Assembly (NCBI GenBank): GCA_016195145.1
Contig: JACQAF010000023.1
Location: forward strand, 1-14,352
Direction: 5' to 3'
Source: Rhodospirillales bacterium
Lineage (GTDB): Bacteria; Pseudomonadota; Alphaproteobacteria; CACIAM-22H2
DNA length: 14,352 bases
Shown: positions 7,085 through 13,963 of the stretch, in pieces
Layout: every line of letters begins with the position of its first letter
Numbering within the stretch: the first letter of the stretch is position 1
The notes under the pieces: model-generated
Database searches by the model: none
Told to the model about the DNA's origin: nothing
Seen by the model: only the letters and a program-made list of their open reading frames with translations
Position numbers and translations under genes: made by a program

Positions 7085-9985
7085 ATGGACGACGGTAAAC
7101 CCTCCGCTGAAACGGCTGCGGCCGGTGTCGGCCCGATTCTCGACGAACTGCGCGCCGGTCTGCGCCGGGCGCGCGACCATGCGCGCGTCGATCCGTTCAG
7201 CAACCCTATTCTTCTCCAGGCGCTGGAGCTGACCCGCCGCATTGACCGGGGCGAGGTGACGCAGGCCGATCTTGCCGCCGTCGTCCGACGCCTGACTGCC
7301 GAAGCCTTCGCCGACCGCGCCGCGCGCCTTGGCGCCTATCTCGGCGAGACCGACCCCGACGCCGTCGAAGCGGCCATTGCCGGCCTCATCGGCCGTATCG
7401 CCGGCGGTGCGCGCGCGGTTCCGTTCGAGGTGTTCCGGGCGCAAGTGGAGCGGGCCGTCTTTGGCATCGTGCTGACGGCCCATCCGACATTTTCCGTCGA
7501 TCTGCCGCAGGCGCGCGCCCTTGCCGAGATCGCCACCGGCCGCCGTAGCGACGGATCGCCCCTTGCCGAGGCTGCCCGCGCGGCGCTTCTCGATGGCGCC
7601 CGGACCGGCGATCATCGCCCGCCGCAGCCCCTGACGCTGGCGGTCGAGCACGTCTGGTCGCTTGAGGCGCTAACCCACGCCCACGAGGCGCTCGACCGGG
7701 TTTATCGTATTGTCCTGACGGTGGCGCGCGCATGTTACCCCGAACGCTGGACCGAGCTGTCGCCGCGTCTTGTCACCCTTGCCTCGTGGGTCGGCTACGA
7801 TCACGACGGGCGGGCGGACATCACCTGGAACGCGACGCTGCGCATGCGCCTTGAAATCAAGCGTGCGGCGCTGACGCGACATTGCCGGACCGTTGAGGCC
7901 CTTGTCGGACGGGCGGATCGCAAGGCCGCTGCCGTTCTGAAGCCGATCGCCGAAACGCTGGTCCGCGCCCATACGGCGACTGCCGAAGCGGCCGATTCCC
8001 TTCCCGTCGCCGGTGGCGAGCGCGCGGCAATGACCCGCTTCGCCCGCATTCTGGTCGGCAACCGGACGGCGGCGCTGGTCGACACCGTCGGGCTGCGCGC
8101 CCAGCTCGCCGCGGCGATCGGCGCGATCGACGATCCTGCGCTCCGGCAAGAACTCCTCGTCCTGCGCGCCAGCTTCGGCAGCCACGGGCTCGGCCTCGCC
8201 CATATTCATGTCCGCCTCAATGCCCGCCAGCTCCACAACGCGGTGCGCAAGCAGGTCGGCATGGAAACGACGCCCGACGATCCGGCGCACCGGCGCACCT
8301 ATTTCAACGCGATCAACGAGCTGCTGGAAAAGACGCAGCCGGTCACGGTCAATATCGGATCGCTGCTCGCCGAGCGTACCTCGGCCAAGCGGATGTTCAT
8401 GGTCATCGCCCAGATTCTGAAACACATCGATAGCGAGACGCCGATCCGATTTCTGATCGCCGAGACGGAATCGGGTTTCACGCTGCTCACCGCGCTCTAT
8501 TACGCGCAGATGTTCGGGGTCGCCGACAAGATCGAAATCTCGCCCCTGTTCGAAACCGAGGAGGCGCTGGCGCGCGGCGAGGCGGTGATCGACGAGGCCC
8601 TGCGCAGCCGCCATTTCCGCGACTATCTTCGCGCCCAGGGCCGGCTCGCCGTGCAGTTCGGATTTTCCGATTCGGGGCGCTATCTCGGCCAGCTCGCCGC
8701 CACGTTCCGCATCGAGCGCCTGCGCCTGCGCCTCGCCACCTTGATGGAGCGGCATGGGTTGACCGATATCGAGGTCGTGCTGTTCAGCACCCATGGCGAA
8801 TCGATCGGGCGCGGCGGTCATCCGGTCAGCTTCGCCGATCGCTTGCGCTACGTCGCCCCGCCGGTCAATCGCGCCGAGTTCGCCCGCCGCGGCATCGCCG
8901 TGAAGGAAGAAGTGAGTTTCCAAGGCGGCGACGGTTACGTGCCCCTGCTGTCGCAGGTTTCTGCCCTGGCGCTGATGCGCGGCGCGCTGGCCTTCGCCTT
9001 CGAGCCGGACCCCGAGGCGAAGGACGATCCGATCTACGCCGAGGCCGATTACGCGGCGGAGTTTTTCGCCACCATCCAGCAATCCTTCTCCGCCCTGGTC
9101 GATGACCCGAGCTACGCCGCGTTGCTCGGCATGTACGGGACGGGCCTGCTTTATGTCAGCGGCTCGCGGCCGACCGTGCGCGAAAGCGAGGAATGGAGCA
9201 AGCCGGCCGAGCTCGCGCACCCTTCGCAGATCCGCGCGATACCCAACAACGCCATCCTGCAGCAACTTGGCATGCTGGCCAACACGCTGTACGGCCTCGG
9301 CCGCGCCTCGGCCAAGGATCCCGAATTGTTCGCGGCGCTGCGCACCCGCTCGCCGCGTTTCCGGCGGGCCCTGGCCCTGGTCGAGCACGCGCTGGCGGCG
9401 AGCGATCTCGACGTCTTGCGCGCCTATGTCGATACGCTCGATCCCGGCATGTGGCTCAACCGGTCGGGGCGGACCCGCAGCCCCGTTCGGGCGAAGGAAT
9501 TGCGGGCGCTCTCCGCCCTGTGCGAACGGATCGCCCTGCGCGACCGCCTGACCGGCGTGGTGCGCCGGTTGCAGCGCGATTATCTGCTGCTTACCGAACT
9601 CGACAAGCCGGCGATCAGCCAGAACCGCGACACGCTTATCCTGCTCCACGTGCTGCGCATCGCGCTGATCCATCGCATCTATATCCTCGCCACACACATC
9701 CCGGAGTTCAGCGCCCAGCGCGGCGTGACCTGGGAGGCGCTGGTCGAGCAGGTTCTCCGCCTCGACGTTCCCGATGCGGTCGGCCGGTTGCGCGAGGTTT
9801 TCCCGATTCGCGACACGGCGACGGCCGACGACGCGGCGTTCGACGAGCCGGCGAGCTATCGCGCCGACGCAGCGCTTAGCTACGAATCCGAACATCGACA
9901 GCTCTTCGACCCCATCCTCGACCTGCACGCGCAGTGCCGGCGGATTTCCGCCGCCATTACCTATCTTATCGGTGCGGTCGGTTAG
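7085..9985 (+). CDS. ppc: Phosphoenolpyruvate carboxylase-like protein, divergent
   Basis: A 966-residue protein with the full layout of PEP carboxylase, which makes oxaloacetate from PEP and bicarbonate to refill the TCA cycle. Landmarks: VLTAHPT with His133 (E. coli His138), HVRLNAR (compare E. coli DVRQ), PLFET with metal ligand Glu490, FSDSGR with metal ligand Asp529, the glycine loop SIGRGGHP with Arg576 (E. coli Arg587), GSRP and IRAIP (about 702-725), and the terminal glycine important for activity. Against this, the catalytic-loop segment usually FHGRGG reads FSTHGE (567-572), so the His579 and Arg581 equivalents are Ser568 and His570, and the Lys546 equivalent is Arg532. The E. coli RVTEQGEMIRFKYG block is replaced by VKEEVSFQGGDGY. 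It belongs to a divergent PEP carboxylase branch, or is a paralogue with altered chemistry. The Shine-Dalgarno is weak (AAAGAGCAG). The gene stands alone and converges on dctM. Confidence 0.85.
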   Translation: MDDGKPSAETAAAGVGPILDELRAGLRRARDHARVDPFSNPILLQALELTRRIDRGEVTQADLAAVVRRLTAEAFADRAARLGAYLGETDPDAVEAAIAGLIGRIAGGARAVPFEVFRAQVERAVFGIVLTAHPTFSVDLPQARALAEIATGRRSDGSPLAEAARAALLDGARTGDHRPPQPLTLAVEHVWSLEALTHAHEALDRVYRIVLTVARACYPERWTELSPRLVTLASWVGYDHDGRADITWNATLRMRLEIKRAALTRHCRTVEALVGRADRKAAAVLKPIAETLVRAHTATAEAADSLPVAGGERAAMTRFARILVGNRTAALVDTVGLRAQLAAAIGAIDDPALRQELLVLRASFGSHGLGLAHIHVRLNARQLHNAVRKQVGMETTPDDPAHRRTYFNAINELLEKTQPVTVNIGSLLAERTSAKRMFMVIAQILKHIDSETPIRFLIAETESGFTLLTALYYAQMFGVADKIEISPLFETEEALARGEAVIDEALRSRHFRDYLRAQGRLAVQFGFSDSGRYLGQLAATFRIERLRLRLATLMERHGLTDIEVVLFSTHGESIGRGGHPVSFADRLRYVAPPVNRAEFARRGIAVKEEVSFQGGDGYVPLLSQVSALALMRGALAFAFEPDPEAKDDPIYAEADYAAEFFATIQQSFSALVDDPSYAALLGMYGTGLLYVSGSRPTVRESEEWSKPAELAHPSQIRAIPNNAILQQLGMLANTLYGLGRASAKDPELFAALRTRSPRFRRALALVEHALAASDLDVLRAYVDTLDPGMWLNRSGRTRSPVRAKELRALSALCERIALRDRLTGVVRRLQRDYLLLTELDKPAISQNRDTLILLHVLRIALIHRIYILATHIPEFSAQRGVTWEALVEQVLRLDVPDAVGRLREVFPIRDTATADDAAFDEPASYRADAALSYESEHRQLFDPILDLHAQCRRISAAITYLIGAVG

Positions 9986-10006
9986 CCTGCGCCCACGTGC
10001 GCGGCT

Positions 10007-11287
10007 TCACCGATACGCCATCGTCGAGGGCAGCCAGAGCGCCAGCCCCGGAAAGGCGATGACCAGACCGAGCCCGATGACGAGCAGCACGACATAGGGC
10101 ATGACGCCGGAAATGATCTCGCGGATCGGCGCCTTGGTGATCGCCTTGATGGCGAACAGGTTCATCCCCACCGGCGGCGTGATCAGGGCAAGTTCGAGGT
10201 TGATCGTCAGCAAGACGCCGTACCAGACCGGGTTGATGCCGAGATGGATCAGCACCGGCAAAATCACCGGCGTGGTGATCAGGATGATCGAAATCGTCTC
10301 TAGGAACATGCCGAGGACGAAGATCAGCGCCATCGCCGCCAGCAGAAATTCGATCTGCGAGACGCCGTAAGACGTCACCAGATCGACCATCTGGGCGGGA
10401 ATGCGCAACTTGGTCAGGACATGGCCGAACAGAGCCGCGCCGACCAGAATCATGAACAGCATCGCCGAGGTTCGCGCCGCGTCGCGCGCCGCTCCCCAGA
10501 CGCCGCGCCAGCCGATCGTCCGGTAGACGAACGTGGCGATGAGCAGCGCCGCCAGGGCGCCGACGCCGGCGGCTTCGGTCGCCGTAAAGACGCCGAAATA
10601 CATGCCGCCGAGAATGAGCGGCGGCAACATCAGCGCCCAGACCGATTTGCGCAACGCCGCCAGCGCTTCGCCGAAGCCCGGCGCGGCTTCGCGCTTGGTG
10701 TCGGAAAGGCGGGCGCTCAACATGCAGAAAATCGCGAAGATCGCCGCAATCATCAAACCCGGAACGACGCCGGCCATGAACAGGGCGCCGATCGAAGTAT
10801 CGGATACGACGCCGAACAGCACCATCGGCGCCGATGGCGGGATAAGAATGCCGAGCGTTCCGCCGGCCCCGACCACGCCGTAGGCGACGCGCGGATTATA
10901 GCCATAGCGCAGCATTTGCGGGATGGCGGCCGAGCCGATGGTCAGCGCGGTCGCGACGCTCGACCCCGAAATGGCGGCGAAGATGGTGCAGGCCGCAACC
11001 GTCGCCATGCCGAGCCCGCCCGGCAGATGGCGCATCAGGGTATAGGCCGTATCGTAGAGATCGTTGACCACCTTGCCGCGAATCATCAGATGCGCCATCA
11101 GCGTGAACAGCGGGATGGCGACCAGAAGATAGGTGTTGAGTTTGCCGAATACGATTTCGCCGAGATTGCCGAGATTGCCCTCGACCCCGACGACGATTGC
11201 CGTGGCAAAAAGGGTCAGACCGGTGAACACCGGTATGCCGGTGAACAGCACCGCAACCAGCGCAATGAGAATGATCAGGAAAGTCAT
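10007..11287 (-). CDS. dctM: TRAP transporter large permease DctM
   Basis: A complete 426-residue large membrane subunit of a TRAP transporter, with about 12 helices that form the ion-coupled transport channel. Family motifs are clear: the IPLFTLMAHLMIRGKV stretch (59-73), the FAAISGSSVATALTIGSAA helix hairpin tip (103-121), and GTLGILIPPSAPMVLFG (143-159), with the repeat-related half LETISIILITTPVILP and TPPVGMNLF toward the C-terminus. It starts six bases after the dctQ stop, so the two are translated together. The 3' end faces the PEP carboxylase-like gene with only about 20 bases between stops and no obvious terminator. It is intact, unlike the TRAP set at the left edge, to which it is clearly not a close duplicate. 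Confidence 0.95.
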   Translation of the reverse strand: MTFLIILIALVAVLFTGIPVFTGLTLFATAIVVGVEGNLGNLGEIVFGKLNTYLLVAIPLFTLMAHLMIRGKVVNDLYDTAYTLMRHLPGGLGMATVAACTIFAAISGSSVATALTIGSAAIPQMLRYGYNPRVAYGVVGAGGTLGILIPPSAPMVLFGVVSDTSIGALFMAGVVPGLMIAAIFAIFCMLSARLSDTKREAAPGFGEALAALRKSVWALMLPPLILGGMYFGVFTATEAAGVGALAALLIATFVYRTIGWRGVWGAARDAARTSAMLFMILVGAALFGHVLTKLRIPAQMVDLVTSYGVSQIEFLLAAMALIFVLGMFLETISIILITTPVILPVLIHLGINPVWYGVLLTINLELALITPPVGMNLFAIKAITKAPIREIISGVMPYVVLLVIGLGLVIAFPGLALWLPSTMAYR

Positions 11288-11293
11288 GGTTTG

Positions 11294-11875
11294 CTACTCG
11301 TCGCCGCGCAGCCGGCGGTCGTCCGACACGGCGTCTTCACCCGGTTCGTCGGGTGGCAGGCCGGCGGCGACGCGTATCAATTCCGCCGCGGCGGCGAGAA
11401 ACAACAGCGCCCCGCCCACCGGAACCATCGTCTGTACGGTCCAGATCGGTATGTCGAGATAACCGATCGAGCGGATGCCGATCATGCGCGCGAAGGCGAC
11501 CATTCCCCAGCCTTCGACGACCAGGATCGTCGCCGTCGCCAGCACGGCGAACAGCCCCAGAGCATAGATCGCGCGCCGCCCGCCGGGCCCCAGCCGCTCG
11601 GTCAGGATATCGACGGAGATATGCTCGCCCTTGCGCAGCGCCTCGGCGACGGCGAACATCACGCTCGCCACCAGCACGTAGCCGACCATTTCATCGACCC
11701 ACGGTTCCGGCCGGTTGGCGACGTATCGCATAAGGACCGAGTAACAGACAAGCGCCAGAGATACGAGCACGCTCAGCGCCGCCACGGCCATCGCGATGTC
11801 GGTCAGCCAGCGGATCGTGGCGTAGATGGCGGCGGCGGCCCGCGCGCCGATGCCCCGCTCCCCGCTTCCGGTCAT
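11294..11875 (-). CDS. dctQ: TRAP transporter small permease DctQ
   Basis: A 193-residue small membrane subunit that scaffolds DctM. Four membrane helices are visible (about 28-50, 62-80, 102-123, 145-170). The conserved DctQ segment between helices is present: MRYVANRPEPWVDEMVGYVL followed by RKGEHISVDIL (81-91). The ATG at 11875 is preceded by AAGGA about seven bases upstream. A strong hairpin (11913-11945) lies between the dctP stop and this start. A polar, acidic C-terminal tail (PPDEPGEDAVSDDRRLRGDE) is cytoplasmic. The length is normal for the family and there are no lesions. Confidence 0.93.
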   Translation of the reverse strand: MTGSGERGIGARAAAAIYATIRWLTDIAMAVAALSVLVSLALVCYSVLMRYVANRPEPWVDEMVGYVLVASVMFAVAEALRKGEHISVDILTERLGPGGRRAIYALGLFAVLATATILVVEGWGMVAFARMIGIRSIGYLDIPIWTVQTMVPVGGALLFLAAAAELIRVAAGLPPDEPGEDAVSDDRRLRGDE

Positions 11876-11912
11876 ATGCTTTTCCTTGCCGTCGTCCGGG
11901 GTTTGAACGCGA

Positions 11913-11945
11913 AGAGGAGAAAGCGGCCGGGCCGCTTTCTCCTCT
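11913..11945 (-). terminator. dctP-dctQ intercistronic hairpin
   Basis: A perfect 15-bp inverted repeat (11913-11927 with 11931-11945) closes a three-base loop, 24 bases after the dctP stop and 37 bases before the dctQ start. The downstream arm in the minus transcript ends TTTCTCCTCT and is followed by TTCG, so it is only partly U-rich. It is best read as a partial terminator or an RNA 3'-end stabiliser that yields more binding protein than membrane subunits. Confidence 0.75.
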
Positions 11946-11969
11946 CGTTTGCGGATCCGGCTCCGCCGA

Positions 11970-12962
11970 CTAGAGCTTGTTCAGCAGATCGATCAGTTTC
12001 TGGCCGTCCTGCGGAGCCGCCTTAAGGAAGGCGTCCAGCACCGGCTTCTGCATCGCCGCTTTCCATTGCGCGATTTCCTGCGCATTCTGGATATGCAGAG
12101 TCATTCCCTTTTCCTGGAGCTGCTTGATCGCGTCATCCGCTGTCTTCTCGGTGATAGCGATCGACGCCGCTTCGGCGTTTCGCGCCGCCTGCTGGATCGC
12201 CGTACGGTTGGCCGGCGACAGCTTTGCCCACCATGCCGGGTTGACGTACATGTGGAAATAGACGGTGAGCGACGGCGTGACCGTGCCGAATTTCTGCACC
12301 TCGTAATATTTACGGCTGTAAGCGGCCGATACGTCGGTGACGCCGGCGTCGAGCACGCCGGTCTGCAGCGCCTGATAAACCTCGTCCCCAGCCATCGCCG
12401 AAGGCGCCGCGCCGACCGCAGTCAACGCGTTATCGGCCAGCGCATTGAAGCCGCGGATTTTCACGCCATTGAAATCCTCAAGCGCGATCAGCGGCTTCTT
12501 GCCCGAAGTGAAAATCGCCTGACGGGTGATGTAGAACCAGGCGATGTTGCGGACGCCTTTTTCCTCAAGCTTCTGGTCGAGAATTTTCGCCGCATCGGAT
12601 GCGGGAAATTTCTTGATCCGCTCGAGATCGCCGAACATGTACGGGATCACCACCACGTTAATTTCGGGAATGGTGTTGCCCCACTGGAAATTGACCGACA
12701 GCGCCGCCTCGATCGCGCCGCGGGCGACCGCCGGATGATTCTCCGCCGGCTTGAACGCCGACGACGCACCGAGGATCTGCACCTCGACCCCGCCATTCGA
12801 CAGCTTCTTCGCCTCGCTGGCGAAGATATCCAGCATCTTCGATAGGTGATGGGTGGGCGGCACCTGGTGGCTGACGCGCATGGTCACGGTTTGCGCATCG
12901 GCCCGGACGCTTGCCAGGGCAAGCATGGCTACCGCGACGGTGATTGGAAATATTTTCCGCAT
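11970..12962 (-). CDS. dctP: TRAP transporter substrate-binding protein DctP
   Basis: A 330-residue periplasmic solute receptor for the TRAP system. MRKIFPITVAVAMLALASVRADA is a standard signal peptide with cleavage expected after ADA (residue 23). The mature protein begins QTVTMRVSHQVPPTHHLSK, the first DctP strand. The conserved ligand-carboxylate arginine lies in GVKIRGFNA (Arg170), followed by PSAMAGDEVYQALQTGVLDA (187-206), the other family signature. The ATG at 12962 is preferred over an in-frame ATG at 13115 because it gives the signal peptide and has GGAGG 11 bases upstream; the longer form adds 51 hydrophilic residues crossing the promoter region. It heads the dctP-dctQ-dctM operon and is divergent from the SDR gene. 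The ligand is probably an organic acid, judging from the arginine and the neighbouring enzymes, but cannot be named. Confidence 0.95.
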   Translation of the reverse strand: MRKIFPITVAVAMLALASVRADAQTVTMRVSHQVPPTHHLSKMLDIFASEAKKLSNGGVEVQILGASSAFKPAENHPAVARGAIEAALSVNFQWGNTIPEINVVVIPYMFGDLERIKKFPASDAAKILDQKLEEKGVRNIAWFYITRQAIFTSGKKPLIALEDFNGVKIRGFNALADNALTAVGAAPSAMAGDEVYQALQTGVLDAGVTDVSAAYSRKYYEVQKFGTVTPSLTVYFHMYVNPAWWAKLSPANRTAIQQAARNAEAASIAITEKTADDAIKQLQEKGMTLHIQNAQEIAQWKAAMQKPVLDAFLKAAPQDGQKLIDLLNKL

Positions 12963-13095
12963 TGGCCTTATTTCCTCCCCAAAATGATTACGTCTTTTAG
13001 CGATCCGTTGCCCGCCTGGGTCGGGAAAACCGCCCGGATGCCGTTGATAAACGCCATTGTTCCCGCCTGCATCTCCCCCGTCAAGCGCGTATCGT

Positions 13096-13119
13096 ATAAA
13101 ACTAGACAGTTTCATGAAA
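13096..13119. promoter_or_regulatory. Overlapping palindromes in dctP/SDR divergent promoter region
   Basis: ATAAAACT (13096-13103) and AGTTTCAT (13108-13115) are inverted repeats matching at seven of eight positions around a four-base centre. A second perfect palindrome, TTTCATGAAA (13110-13119), overlaps the right arm. The site is in an AT-rich island roughly 135-165 bases from dctP and 50-70 bases from the SDR start. It looks like an operator for a dimeric regulator, perhaps of the GntR type common beside TRAP operons, but no regulator gene is in the window. Confidence 0.45.
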
Positions 13120-13166
13120 ATAAATCACGCTTGGTTCATCTTTCATATACTCGCAAACTGGGAAAT

Positions 13167-13946
13167 ATGACTGCCGGTCTCGCCCAATTCTCTCTTGCCG
13201 ACAAAGTAATTCTTGTCACCGGAGCCGGGCGGGGCCTTGGATTCGAGATCGCCCGCGCCATGGCGGCGGCGGGCGGCCATGTCATCGTCAATGGCCGCGA
13301 CGCGGGCCGGCTCGACGCAGCGGTTGCGCGCATCGTCGCCGACGGCGGCCAGGCGTCGGCCGCTGCGTTCGACGTTAGCAATCCGGCGGCGGTCGCCGTC
13401 GCGTTCGCCGAAATCGGCCGCCGACATGGCCAGCTCGACGTTCTGGTCAGCAATGTCGGCGTGCGCGACCGCAAACCGGTTTCCGATCTTTCGATCGAAG
13501 ACGTGCGCCGGTTGATCGACACCGATCTTGTCGCGGGATTTACCCTGGCGCGCGAAGCGGTCCAGATGATGACGCCGCGACGCTGGGGCCGGATCATCAA
13601 TATGACCTCGATCGCCGGCCCACTCGCCCGCGGCGGCGACGCCGCCTATACCGCCGCCAAGGGCGGGCTCGACGCCCTGACCCGCGCGCTCGCCGTCGAG
13701 TTCGGGCCGCACGGGATCACCGTCAACGCCATCGCGCCCGGCTTTTTCGCCACCGAGACCAACACCGCCATGATCGCCGATCCGGATATCGGCCCCCCCT
13801 ATGCCCAGCGCACGGCTCTCAAGCGCTGGGGCCGGCCGGAGGAAATCGCCGGCGCGGCCGTGTTTCTCGCCTCCGAGGCGGCCTCGTTCATCACCGGCCA
13901 TGTGTTAACGGTCGATGGCGGCACCTCGATCATGTTTTTTCCCTGA
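13167..13946 (+). CDS. SDR family oxidoreductase, gluconate 5-dehydrogenase-like
   Basis: A 259-residue classical short-chain dehydrogenase, a cytoplasmic NAD(P)-dependent oxidoreductase. The cofactor loop is TGAGRGLG (18-25). The NGRD segment (42-45), with Arg after the second strand, leans towards NADP(H). SNVG (95-98) replaces the usual NNAG. The catalytic Ser is Ser148 (NMTSIAGP), with Tyr161 and Lys165 in YTAAK, and the C-terminus VLTVDGG is typical. The protein resembles gluconate 5-dehydrogenase and related sugar-acid or 3-hydroxyacid enzymes. The fourth catalytic residue, normally Asn in a VNL motif, is Asp120 here (TDL). The ATG at 13167 gives normal length; upstream in-frame codons add non-SDR sequence. 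The Shine-Dalgarno is weak and close (GGGA three bases away), and a TATACT at 13146-13151 hints at a very short leader. The lyase gene follows after 17 bases, so the two form an operon. Confidence 0.92.
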   Translation: MTAGLAQFSLADKVILVTGAGRGLGFEIARAMAAAGGHVIVNGRDAGRLDAAVARIVADGGQASAAAFDVSNPAAVAVAFAEIGRRHGQLDVLVSNVGVRDRKPVSDLSIEDVRRLIDTDLVAGFTLAREAVQMMTPRRWGRIINMTSIAGPLARGGDAAYTAAKGGLDALTRALAVEFGPHGITVNAIAPGFFATETNTAMIADPDIGPPYAQRTALKRWGRPEEIAGAAVFLASEAASFITGHVLTVDGGTSIMFFP

Positions 13947-13963
13947 ACAGCCGGAGACTATCG

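Noticed and set aside
7670..9928. Open frame of 752 codons on the minus strand opposite the PEP carboxylase-like gene
   Set aside because: It is Arg/Gln/Asp-rich low-complexity sequence with no recognisable domain, lying entirely antisense to a strongly supported gene; long antisense frames are expected at this base composition.
10421..12025. Open frame of 534 codons on the plus strand across dctM and dctQ
   Set aside because: It spans two well-supported minus-strand membrane-protein genes and reads as His/Arg/Asp-rich shadow sequence without motifs.
12963..13115. N-terminal extension of dctP to an ATG at 13115
   Set aside because: It would bury the signal peptide behind 51 hydrophilic residues and run through the divergent promoter region; the ATG at 12962 has a ribosome-binding site.
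12846..13166. N-terminal extension of the SDR to an ATG at 12846
   Set aside because: The added 107 residues are antisense to dctP and the promoter region and are not SDR-like; the Rossmann motif begins 17 residues after the ATG at 13167.
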